Assembly: GCF_003710915.1 (NCBI RefSeq)
Contig: NZ_RHHR01000026.1
Span: 54,496 to 118,495, forward strand
Direction of reading: 5' to 3'
DNA: 64,000 nt
From: Brevibacillus invocatus
GTDB taxonomy: Bacteria > Bacillota > Bacilli > Brevibacillales > Brevibacillaceae
The position numbers and the translations under genes are program-made. Shown here one piece after another: positions 38,641 through 45,883 of the stretch. Under the pieces are notes generated by a model. It had not been told where the DNA came from, did no database searches, and saw only the letters and a list, made by a program, of their open reading frames with translations. The first letter of the stretch is position 1. The number at the start of each line of letters is the position of its first letter.

Positions 38641-39642
38641 TTATGATTCAAGCCACTCCAGCACCGTAGCGGCCCAGGTGTAGCCCGTACCCGCACTTAC
38701 TGTGACGATCTTGTCGCCTTTACGAAACAGCCTGCGCTCCTGACCCACGTGAAGCCCAATGCACGGATCAAGCGCGGACAAATGGCCGTAATGATCCAGG
38801 TAAATCGCCCGGTCTTCGTTCAGCTCCAGTCGGCTGAGCAGCTCCAGAAACATGGAGCGCTTGGTATGCAGCGGAATCAGCCAATTGATGTCCCGAACCG
38901 AGTGCCCGCTTTTTTCTAAAGCATGCTGCACCACGTGCACGAAATGATTCACGGATACCGGGTCCAGACGCTTTTTCATGTCCTTGGGATCTTTCACATC
39001 CAGATAATGTAGCCGCTGCTGTACGCTCTCCAGACTGGCAGGATGCTTGGAGCCTCCGCCGACCACGCGAACATCATCATGGAAGGATCCGTCGGTTAAA
39101 ATGCTTGAGCCCAGCACTCGACTCCGCGCTGAACCGCGCTGTACCAAAGCGGCGGCACCTCCATCGGCAAAGTTGAACATAAAACGTGAGCGAACATTTT
39201 GATAATCGACCAGCTCCGCCTCCTTGCAGCCCCCGACCAGCAGGATGTTGTGGATCGTCGGATCGGAGACGAGCATATCTTTGGCAACCTTCAATGCGAT
39301 CGGGAAACAGGAGCTGACGTTCATGATTTCGAAGGCGTAGGCATTTTTCAGCCCGAGCTCATGCACGATTTTCGTCCCGCACGTCCAGACCATGTAATCC
39401 TTGTAGGAGCTGCCAAAGTAAATCAGCACATCGATCGACAGCGGATCTATCTTTTCAAGGATCGATCTGGCAGCCTCGATTGCCATGTCAGATGCATGAA
39501 TACGGTTGTCGGATATGTGTTTTTGCACCAGACCGAACTTTTCCACGATCACTTCCTCGGGGATTTCTGCTCGGGCAGCGATCTCCTTTGCTGTTTCGAT
39601 ACGCGGCGGGAAATATACCCCTGTCTCTGTGATGCCAATCAT
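38641..39642 (-). CDS. KAS III-like (FabH/thiolase-fold) condensing enzyme, divergent
   Basis: A 333-residue protein. ATG 39642 overlaps the end of the MaoC gene (ATGA). The thiolase fold is recognisable: nucleophile Cys near 112 in MNVSSCFPIALKVAK, a histidine near 259 in WLIPLHTKRSM, and LDHYGHLSALDPCIGL where FabH has YGNTSA, so the catalytic Asn is replaced by His (about 287). In FabH Cys-His-Asn make the decarboxylative condensation; the change suggests a different reaction, such as acyl transfer, hydrolysis or non-decarboxylative Claisen cleavage. Embedded in an operon with ligase, hydratase and importer. Confidence 0.75.
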   Translation of the reverse strand: MIGITETGVYFPPRIETAKEIAARAEIPEEVIVEKFGLVQKHISDNRIHASDMAIEAARSILEKIDPLSIDVLIYFGSSYKDYMVWTCGTKIVHELGLKNAYAFEIMNVSSCFPIALKVAKDMLVSDPTIHNILLVGGCKEAELVDYQNVRSRFMFNFADGGAAALVQRGSARSRVLGSSILTDGSFHDDVRVVGGGSKHPASLESVQQRLHYLDVKDPKDMKKRLDPVSVNHFVHVVQHALEKSGHSVRDINWLIPLHTKRSMFLELLSRLELNEDRAIYLDHYGHLSALDPCIGLHVGQERRLFRKGDKIVTVSAGTGYTWAATVLEWLES

Positions 39643-40061
39643 GCTCCAACCCCCTGTTCCTCGCGTGGCACACGCATTTTCGCCTCTCCCTCCAGGACGA
39701 GCTCACCATTCTGATTGCGACATTCCGTCTTGAGCAGAATGTTTCCTTTTACAGGGTCATACTGGAGTACTTCAGCTGTTGCCGTAATCGTATCGTTGAT
39801 GAATACTGGACGGACGAACCGCAGCGTCTGTCCGATGTAAACAGAGCCAGGTCCGGGCAAATGCATGCCAAGCACGCCAGACAAGAGACTGGTCGTCAAT
39901 AGTCCGTGTGCAATCCGCTGTTCGAAGCGAGTCGTTTGGGCGAACTGCCGATCTACGTGTATCGGGTTGAAATCTCCACTCAAGCCCGCATACGAAACGA
40001 CGTCCGTCTCTGTGATCGTCTTGCCGAAAGAAGCTTTCTGACCAATCTCGAATCTAGCCAT
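39639..40061 (-). CDS. MaoC-family (R)-specific enoyl-CoA hydratase-like protein
   Basis: A 140-residue hot-dog-fold protein. ATG 40061 follows GGAGGAAC and overlaps the ligase stop. The hydratase motif is present: YAGLSGDFNPIHVDRQFAQ (Asp and His active pair), then RIAHGLLTTSLLSGVLG. PhaJ-like enzymes hydrate trans-2-enoyl-CoA to (R)-3-hydroxyacyl-CoA. It sits between the acyl-CoA ligase and the condensing enzyme, so it probably works on the same CoA ester. Confidence 0.88.
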   Translation of the reverse strand: MARFEIGQKASFGKTITETDVVSYAGLSGDFNPIHVDRQFAQTTRFEQRIAHGLLTTSLLSGVLGMHLPGPGSVYIGQTLRFVRPVFINDTITATAEVLQYDPVKGNILLKTECRNQNGELVLEGEAKMRVPREEQGVGA

Positions 40062-41586
40062 GCTGTTCCTCCTTCATAAAATCTGTTTTGATCATTTTTT
40101 TGTCGATCTTGCCGGTTGCATTTTTCGGTAAATCGCTTACAAACCTCACCATTACTGGCACCTTGTATTTAGCCAAGCGCTTGAAACAGTGATTTTTTAC
40201 ATCGTCCATGGTCAACTCGTGTCCTGCTTTTACGGAAATGACCGCTACGGGCACTTCCCCCCACTTCGGATCTGCCATACCGATCACAGCGACCTCGTCT
40301 ACAGCAGACAGCTGGCCGATTACTTGCTCTACCTCCAGCGGGTAAATATTTTCACCGCCAGAGATCATCATGTCTTTCTTGCGTCCCACGATGTAGACAA
40401 AGCCTTCCTCGTCTTGTGTCACAAGATCACCGGTCAACAGCCACCCATCGCGAAACGTCGCTGCTGTCGCTTCCGGACGATTCCAGTAGCCCTGCATGAT
40501 GTTGCCGCCTTTGATCAGCAGCTCGCCAATCTCACCGCAGGAAACATCTCTGCCGCCTTCATCGACAACCCGAATCTCGCTGAACATCACAGGCTTTCCG
40601 ATCGAACCGATCTTGCGCGTGTAATCCTCCCGGGAAGTCATAAATACAGTCGGGCTTGCCTCGGTCATGCCGAATCCCTGTGCGAAAGTGAGCCCGCGCT
40701 CCAAGTAAATGTGGATCAGTTCATGTGAACATGGCGCACCTCCACAGTAAAACCAGCGGATGGATTGTAGATTAGCAGTTTCAAAATTCGGACTTTTCTG
40801 GATGTAATCATAGATCGTGGGCACGCCCATCACAATCGTCACCGCATGCTCCTCGATCAGCTGGAGCGCTTTTTCCGGATCAAAGCGGTTGGGAACGATG
40901 ACGGCTCCTCCTGCAAAGAGCGTCGGCAAGGCAAAGAGTCCGATCCCGCCGATATGAAAGAGTGGAAGCAGTGTCAGCGATTTGTCGTGTGAGGTGAGAT
41001 CCAGCGCCAATACGTTGTTGACCGCATTCCAGAACATATTTTCTTGGGTCAGTACGGCACCTTTGGGGCGTCCTGTCGTTCCGGATGTATAGCAGATGAT
41101 AAAGGGGCTGTTCCCATCTGCTTCCTTTCTGGTCAACAATTCGGCAGGATAAGCTGCTGATAGGTTGCATAGCTGCATAGGGGATTCTTCGCGATGGTCG
41201 TACCAAAGAATGTCTTGAATACCGGTCGTTTCCAGAAGCCCTTCTCCTTCGATGCGATAAGCTGTTTCCGCGATCAGAATACGCGTCCCGCTGTCATTGA
41301 GCTGATACTCCAGCTCGTCTGGTGTTAGCCGTATGTTGAGCACTACCGCGATACACCCCAGCTTGGCTATCGCGAACAGCGTCAAAAGATATTCGATGCT
41401 ATTCGCAGCCAGGATGCCCACCCTTTCACCGGGCTGTAATCCGTATCTGTCATCAAGCATGCGGGCAAGACGGTTGACCTCTGCGCTCATCTCCAGGTAG
41501 GAAAGCTGTCGCCTTTCATCCATCAGTGCAGTTCGCTCCGGTGTAATGAAGGCACGCTTGTCAATCCAATCCGCAATCCCTTTCAT
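40054..41586 (-). CDS. Acyl-CoA synthetase (AMP-forming, ANL superfamily)
   Basis: A 510-residue enzyme; ATG 41586 (MKGIADWIDKRAFITPERTA) follows AAGGGGGAG. The P-loop FIICYTSGTTGRPKGAVLTQ, A5 YGMTE-like GFGMTEASPTVF, A7 GWLLTGDLV and the C-terminal lysine PKNATGKIDKK are all present. It activates a carboxylic acid to its CoA thioester. The binding-pocket residues do not tell chain length or aromatic preference. It is the first enzyme gene after TetR and is adjacent to it (1-base gap). Confidence 0.92.
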   Translation of the reverse strand: MKGIADWIDKRAFITPERTALMDERRQLSYLEMSAEVNRLARMLDDRYGLQPGERVGILAANSIEYLLTLFAIAKLGCIAVVLNIRLTPDELEYQLNDSGTRILIAETAYRIEGEGLLETTGIQDILWYDHREESPMQLCNLSAAYPAELLTRKEADGNSPFIICYTSGTTGRPKGAVLTQENMFWNAVNNVLALDLTSHDKSLTLLPLFHIGGIGLFALPTLFAGGAVIVPNRFDPEKALQLIEEHAVTIVMGVPTIYDYIQKSPNFETANLQSIRWFYCGGAPCSHELIHIYLERGLTFAQGFGMTEASPTVFMTSREDYTRKIGSIGKPVMFSEIRVVDEGGRDVSCGEIGELLIKGGNIMQGYWNRPEATAATFRDGWLLTGDLVTQDEEGFVYIVGRKKDMMISGGENIYPLEVEQVIGQLSAVDEVAVIGMADPKWGEVPVAVISVKAGHELTMDDVKNHCFKRLAKYKVPVMVRFVSDLPKNATGKIDKKMIKTDFMKEEQHG

Positions 41587-41587
41587 C

Positions 41588-42232
41588 CTACTCCCCCTTC
41601 TGATTTTTCCTTTCCTGGCTGACCAGCCCTTCAAAAATAAAGGTGATGGCGTCCTGTACCACTTCTTCGGGAACCTCTTTGTTTTCCCAGTACACCCAGC
41701 GCATGCCGATGAAAGAAGTGACACCCATCAGGCAGTAAGCTACTGTTTCTGCGTTCAGTGCTTTGAACTCGCCACTGCCGATCGCTTCCTCCAGACCTTT
41801 CAGATAGCCTTGGGCCAAACGCTCGTAGTACGCGCGGTACAGCTGCTCATCCACGAGAACGGATTGCTGGACAATACTGTACAGATTGCGGTGATTTTTC
41901 ACCCATTTGAGAAAGACGTGGATACCGATCTCCAGGGCTTCACGCTGGCTTTTGGCACGCGCGACCTCCTGCTTGATCTCGATGCGGAAATCCCGGCTCA
42001 GCTGTTTGATCAGCTCTGCATAAATCTCGTACTTGGATTCAAAGTAGTTGTAAAAAGTTCCCTGCGCTACGTTGGCCTGCTGGGTTATATCAATGATGGA
42101 GGCTGCGAAATACCCCTTCGCTCCGAAAACCTCTTCGGCCACGTTCAGTAGCTTTTGCCTCGTCTTGGCTCCTTTTGTGGTTGCGGGTATCTTGCTTTGC
42201 TGCTGCTTGGTTTCGGAAGTATGCTCAGTCAT
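41588..42232 (-). CDS. TetR-family regulator of the Liv / acyl-CoA operon
   Basis: A 214-residue protein. ATG 42232 (MTEHTSETKQQQ) has AAAAGGTG nine bases before it; upstream ATGs do not. The DNA-binding domain is TRQKLLNVAEEVFGAKGYFA then SIIDITQQANVAQGTFYNYF. It resembles FadR-type (Bacillus) TetR regulators of acyl-CoA metabolism in having a Q-rich N-terminal tail. As first gene of the operon it is likely autoregulated, through the palindrome at 42277-42296, with an acyl-CoA as probable inducer. Confidence 0.88.
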   Translation of the reverse strand: MTEHTSETKQQQSKIPATTKGAKTRQKLLNVAEEVFGAKGYFAASIIDITQQANVAQGTFYNYFESKYEIYAELIKQLSRDFRIEIKQEVARAKSQREALEIGIHVFLKWVKNHRNLYSIVQQSVLVDEQLYRAYYERLAQGYLKGLEEAIGSGEFKALNAETVAYCLMGVTSFIGMRWVYWENKEVPEEVVQDAITFIFEGLVSQERKNQKGE

Positions 42233-42276
42233 GTTCATCACCTTTTGTCCATTCGAGAAAGTATGGGTTGTCATAA

Positions 42277-42296
42277 AACTGAAATATGAATCAGTT
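42277..42296. promoter_or_regulatory. Candidate TetR operator upstream of the Liv / acyl-CoA operon
   Basis: AACTGA-AATATGAA-TCAGTT: 6-bp arms with 8-bp centre, lying about 20 bp downstream of the -10 of the promoter at 42316-42344. A third TCAGT half-site follows at about 42299-42303. Confidence 0.5.
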
Positions 42297-42315
42297 GTCA
42301 GTTTTTCTGATTATT

Positions 42316-42344
42316 ATGATAACGTTTTCAAAATTGTTTGGCAA
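42316..42344 (-). promoter_or_regulatory. Promoter of the Liv / acyl-CoA operon
   Basis: Minus strand TTGCCA (42339-42344), 17-bp spacer, TATCAT (42316-42321), about 85 bp before the TetR start. Confidence 0.6.
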
Positions 42345-42391
42345 TTGTTTATTTGTAAATTTTTGTTCGTTCTAATAGGTCTTTAAAAACA

Positions 42392-42419
42392 AAAAAGGAC
42401 AGCCCCGATGGCTATCCTT
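42392..42419 (-). terminator. Terminator of the alpha-glucan operon
   Basis: Minus strand AAGGATAGCC-ATCGG-GGCTGTCCTTTTTT, 17 bp after the phosphomutase stop. Confidence 0.75.
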
Positions 42420-42436
42420 CGTTCTTCTCCCTCAAG

Positions 42437-43861
42437 CTACACTCGTATTTCCATAAACCAATCCCGGATTGCTTCCTTGATTTTTTCCAGTGCGAGGAGA
42501 TTGGTTGCTTCACAATAGATACGAACGAGCGGCTCTGTTCCTGAAGGTCGAATCAACACCCAATGTCCTTCCTCCAGAAGCAGCTTGCGACCATCCAACT
42601 GATTGATGTCCTGTACCGCATACGGCCCTACCTGCAGAGGCGGCTGTTCGAGCAATTTTTGCAGCAGACCTTCTTTGCGAGTCAACGAAATATCGATTCG
42701 GGTACTGAACAGCTCACCGAACTGATCCTGCACGTCACGCAGGATCTTGCCGAGCGGTTTTCCTTCCCACGCGCATAATTCCGCTATCAGAAGATTGATC
42801 AAAACGCCGTCTTTTTCGGGGATATGACCGAGTATGCTGGCACCTCCGCTCTCCTCGCCGCCTAGCAGCACATCTCCTAGCAGCATTTGCTCGCCAATGT
42901 ACTTGAAGCCGACGGGAGTCTCCACCAGCTCCAGACCATAGGCAGCGGCAACCCTGTCCAATAAATGGGTCGTTGCTACTGTCCGTACGATTTTGCCAGA
43001 AAGCTTCCGGTTATTCACCAAATGGTAAACCAACAGCACCAGCACTTCATTGGGTGGAATAAACCGACCAGCTTCATCCACGACGCCAAAACGATCCGCA
43101 TCGCCATCATTGGCCAAGCCCATCGTTGCTTGACGGCTCACGACTTCCTGCCTCAATAGAGTCAGATGCTTTTCGTTTGGCTCAGGAAGATTCCCACCGA
43201 AGGCTGCGTCCACCGTCTCTCTAAGCCCTACCGTTCGAATCCCGGTCTCACGCAGCAATCCACTCACGTAACCCATTCCTGCACCATGCATGGCATCAAC
43301 GACGACATGCATAGAGGATCGTTTCAGCACATCGAGCTTCACCATCCTGCGCAAATGGGCTTCGTAATGAGGGCGCAGGACGATGATTTGCATCCGCTTT
43401 TGTGCGATCGCTTCATCGATGCTGGTTCGATGCACCTCGCCGGACTGCACAATCTGCGCGATCCATTCTTCCAAACGTTTCGTTATCGCGGGTGAAGCCG
43501 GTCCCGCATAATCGGGAATATACTTGATTCCATTGTACTCGGGCGGATTGTGACTGGCGGTAATCATGATCGCCCCACTGGCAGCGAAATGCTTGACTCC
43601 GAAAGCAACTGCTGGTGTCGGAGCAGCCTCGCTCAGCAAATAGGTGCGTATGCCATTTCCCGTGAGTACCTGGACGACCTCCTCTGCGAAGCGTCGACCC
43701 AAAAACCGCGTATCATGTCCGACCAAAAGGGGTTGCTCCTGTTGGCCTCTCTCCTTGGTATAGCTGGCAATCGCCTGTGCGACAATGCGTACGTTTGCCG
43801 TTGTAAATTCATCTGCTACTATCGCTCGCCAGCCATCCGTACCGAAACGGATCGCATGCAT
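42437..43861 (-). CDS. Phosphoglucomutase/phosphomannomutase
   Basis: A 474-residue alpha-phosphohexomutase. ATG 43861 (MHAIRFGTDGWRAIVADEFT) follows AAAGGAGAGG and shares one base with the stop of the glucoamylase gene (TGATG), so translation is coupled. All four active-site loops are present: phosphoserine ITASHNPPEYNGIK, metal NDGDADRFGV, sugar GGEESGGASI and phosphate RPSGTEPLVRIY. It interconverts hexose 1- and 6-phosphates, linking the glucan genes to central metabolism. Glucose versus mannose preference is open. Confidence 0.93.
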   Translation of the reverse strand: MHAIRFGTDGWRAIVADEFTTANVRIVAQAIASYTKERGQQEQPLLVGHDTRFLGRRFAEEVVQVLTGNGIRTYLLSEAAPTPAVAFGVKHFAASGAIMITASHNPPEYNGIKYIPDYAGPASPAITKRLEEWIAQIVQSGEVHRTSIDEAIAQKRMQIIVLRPHYEAHLRRMVKLDVLKRSSMHVVVDAMHGAGMGYVSGLLRETGIRTVGLRETVDAAFGGNLPEPNEKHLTLLRQEVVSRQATMGLANDGDADRFGVVDEAGRFIPPNEVLVLLVYHLVNNRKLSGKIVRTVATTHLLDRVAAAYGLELVETPVGFKYIGEQMLLGDVLLGGEESGGASILGHIPEKDGVLINLLIAELCAWEGKPLGKILRDVQDQFGELFSTRIDISLTRKEGLLQKLLEQPPLQVGPYAVQDINQLDGRKLLLEEGHWVLIRPSGTEPLVRIYCEATNLLALEKIKEAIRDWFMEIRV

Positions 43862-45840
43862 CACGACCTCTCCTTTCTTCCCTGTAGCTCTTGTACCTTT
43901 TCCAAATATCGCAGCACCGTGCCCACGTATGTAGCGTGTGACCAGGTTAGTGGCGCTACAGAAACAGGCGCACCTGAATACGGGTCCAGCTGCTCCGGCA
44001 GCACACCGCTCTGCAGGGCTTTCCGAACGACCCACTGCAGCCTTTCCTTCGGCTCCTGCAATTCGGACCATGACGTGGCTTTGGCAATCTCCCAGTCCGC
44101 GATCCAAAGCGTGCAAATAATCCAGGGATTTCCTGGAACCAACGATCGATCGTGTGCTTTTTGAAAATACGCATCCCCCTGATAACGGGAGAACCCACCG
44201 ACTGGGGTTTGTACCAGCAAGCTTCGTTTGACTGCTTCCATCGTGTTTACCACTCGCGGATCGTCTGCAGGCAGCACATCGAAAGCAAAGAGGGCAAACA
44301 GACTGCTCTCCATGGTGAAATCCTTTTCCAAGCGCCCTTCTGGCCCAGCAGAATACCCGCGCAGGAAGCGCCCTAGCTGCGGATCGTACAGATGCTTCAA
44401 CATAGCTTCTCGTATACGCTCGGCACCTTGGTCATAGCGCTGGAATCGATGATCATCGCCGAACAGCAAGGCAAATCTGGCGGCCGCCTTCAATCCCGCA
44501 AAAACAGCAGCGCTGGTAAAGGTGTATATGCCGCGCCGCTCTTCCCAAAGGTCGTAGCTGGGCATCGGCAGATCCCATTCTGGATGCATGTAATCCAGCA
44601 AAAAGCGGGCGGCAGGCCTGATCAGGGTAGGATAAAGAGCCTGACAATCTTCCAGTTGTTTGCCGCTCTTGTATTGCTCCCACAAGGCGTACAGCACCAG
44701 AGCTGTCTCGTCTTCCTGGATCGGCAGCTGAATCTCGTCATCCACGATGTATGGATGCCAGCTCGAACCAACGGAACCGTCAGGATTGTACTTGTGCTGC
44801 AGGTACCCTTCGTCTGTCAAAGCCTCTGCACAAAAGCGAAAAAAGGGGGCTACCACCCCTGTATAGCCAGCCTTTGCCATGGCGCAGGCGATCAAAGCGC
44901 CGTCACGCGGCCACATGTAGCTGTAATGATCGCGATTATACTGGAGAATGTCAGAGTCGTTGGCTGCCAGTATCGCGCCATGCTGATCGATCTGCGTGCG
45001 AACAATCAATAAGCTGGTTTTGTACAGATCAATCACTTCAGCAGGCAGATCGGCAAAATCACGCTCTTCTTTGTTGACCCATCGCTGCCAGTACACGGAT
45101 ACTCTCGACAAAAGGCGCTCCGGATCACTTTCCAGCACGTATTGATTCCTTTTTTTTACATCAGAATAGGAGTCTCCAATGCACATCCAGTAGGTCATGA
45201 CTTGTTTCTCATCCGGCCCTAGCATCATGCGCAAGGCAATGGTACTGTCGACAGAGCCTTGTGCAATCGGATTGCCGGCGAGCAAGCCGTCTTCTGCATC
45301 ACGCCAGGTTCCCTCGGCGTAATGGAAGCGTTTGATTCCTACGCTGTATTGGTCAATTCCACCGATATTCGTTTTGCCGTTCACTAGGATGTACACGTTT
45401 CGCTTATAGTGATAAATGGTGCGAAGCAGAGGATCGTACACAGCCGTATCCCCTACTTCGCTCTCATTCAGGCTGAAATCATGGTTAAAAAACAAACGGA
45501 CTTCTCTTGCTTCGCTGGAACGATTGTGGACGCGTACCTTCTTCAAATAGATCGGGTCTCGTTGGTGCACGCCATCCGATAGGTGCAGCGAAATTTGCAT
45601 GGATTCATGCTCGCAATGTACATCCGTGACCAGCGATTCCTTTTCGTAGCCGAGCTTTCGTTGCCATCCGTCTTCATCCAGCCAGGAAAACTGACCCGAA
45701 ACCCAGATTCCCATCTTGCTGAAATGACCGCCTACATGATTGAGCTGTCCCACATAGGGATAATAGAGATCACGCATGTGCAGTCTGTCGTCAAAATTGA
45801 TCAGCAATTTTCCATTGCCGACGACGAGCGGTCTTGGCAT
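43861..45840 (-). CDS. GH15 glucoamylase-type glycoside hydrolase
   Basis: A 659-residue protein. ATG 45840 (MPRPLVVGNGKLLINFDD) follows AGGAGGTGTAG. Residues 1-270 are the N-terminal beta-sandwich of prokaryotic GH15 enzymes; 290-640 the (alpha/alpha)6 barrel with YNRDHYSYMWPRDGA, general-acid loop IQLPIQEDETALVLY and the SYDLWEERRGIYTFTS base region. No signal peptide is present, so it acts on intracellular alpha-glucan (glucose release) or trehalose-like substrates. It lies between the nucleotidyltransferase and the phosphomutase, which suggests turnover of a polymer made by the same operon. Confidence 0.9.
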   Translation of the reverse strand: MPRPLVVGNGKLLINFDDRLHMRDLYYPYVGQLNHVGGHFSKMGIWVSGQFSWLDEDGWQRKLGYEKESLVTDVHCEHESMQISLHLSDGVHQRDPIYLKKVRVHNRSSEAREVRLFFNHDFSLNESEVGDTAVYDPLLRTIYHYKRNVYILVNGKTNIGGIDQYSVGIKRFHYAEGTWRDAEDGLLAGNPIAQGSVDSTIALRMMLGPDEKQVMTYWMCIGDSYSDVKKRNQYVLESDPERLLSRVSVYWQRWVNKEERDFADLPAEVIDLYKTSLLIVRTQIDQHGAILAANDSDILQYNRDHYSYMWPRDGALIACAMAKAGYTGVVAPFFRFCAEALTDEGYLQHKYNPDGSVGSSWHPYIVDDEIQLPIQEDETALVLYALWEQYKSGKQLEDCQALYPTLIRPAARFLLDYMHPEWDLPMPSYDLWEERRGIYTFTSAAVFAGLKAAARFALLFGDDHRFQRYDQGAERIREAMLKHLYDPQLGRFLRGYSAGPEGRLEKDFTMESSLFALFAFDVLPADDPRVVNTMEAVKRSLLVQTPVGGFSRYQGDAYFQKAHDRSLVPGNPWIICTLWIADWEIAKATSWSELQEPKERLQWVVRKALQSGVLPEQLDPYSGAPVSVAPLTWSHATYVGTVLRYLEKVQELQGRKERS

Positions 45841-45883
45841 ACTACACCTCCTGATCGATATAAAGAACGTGGCAATACCCTTG

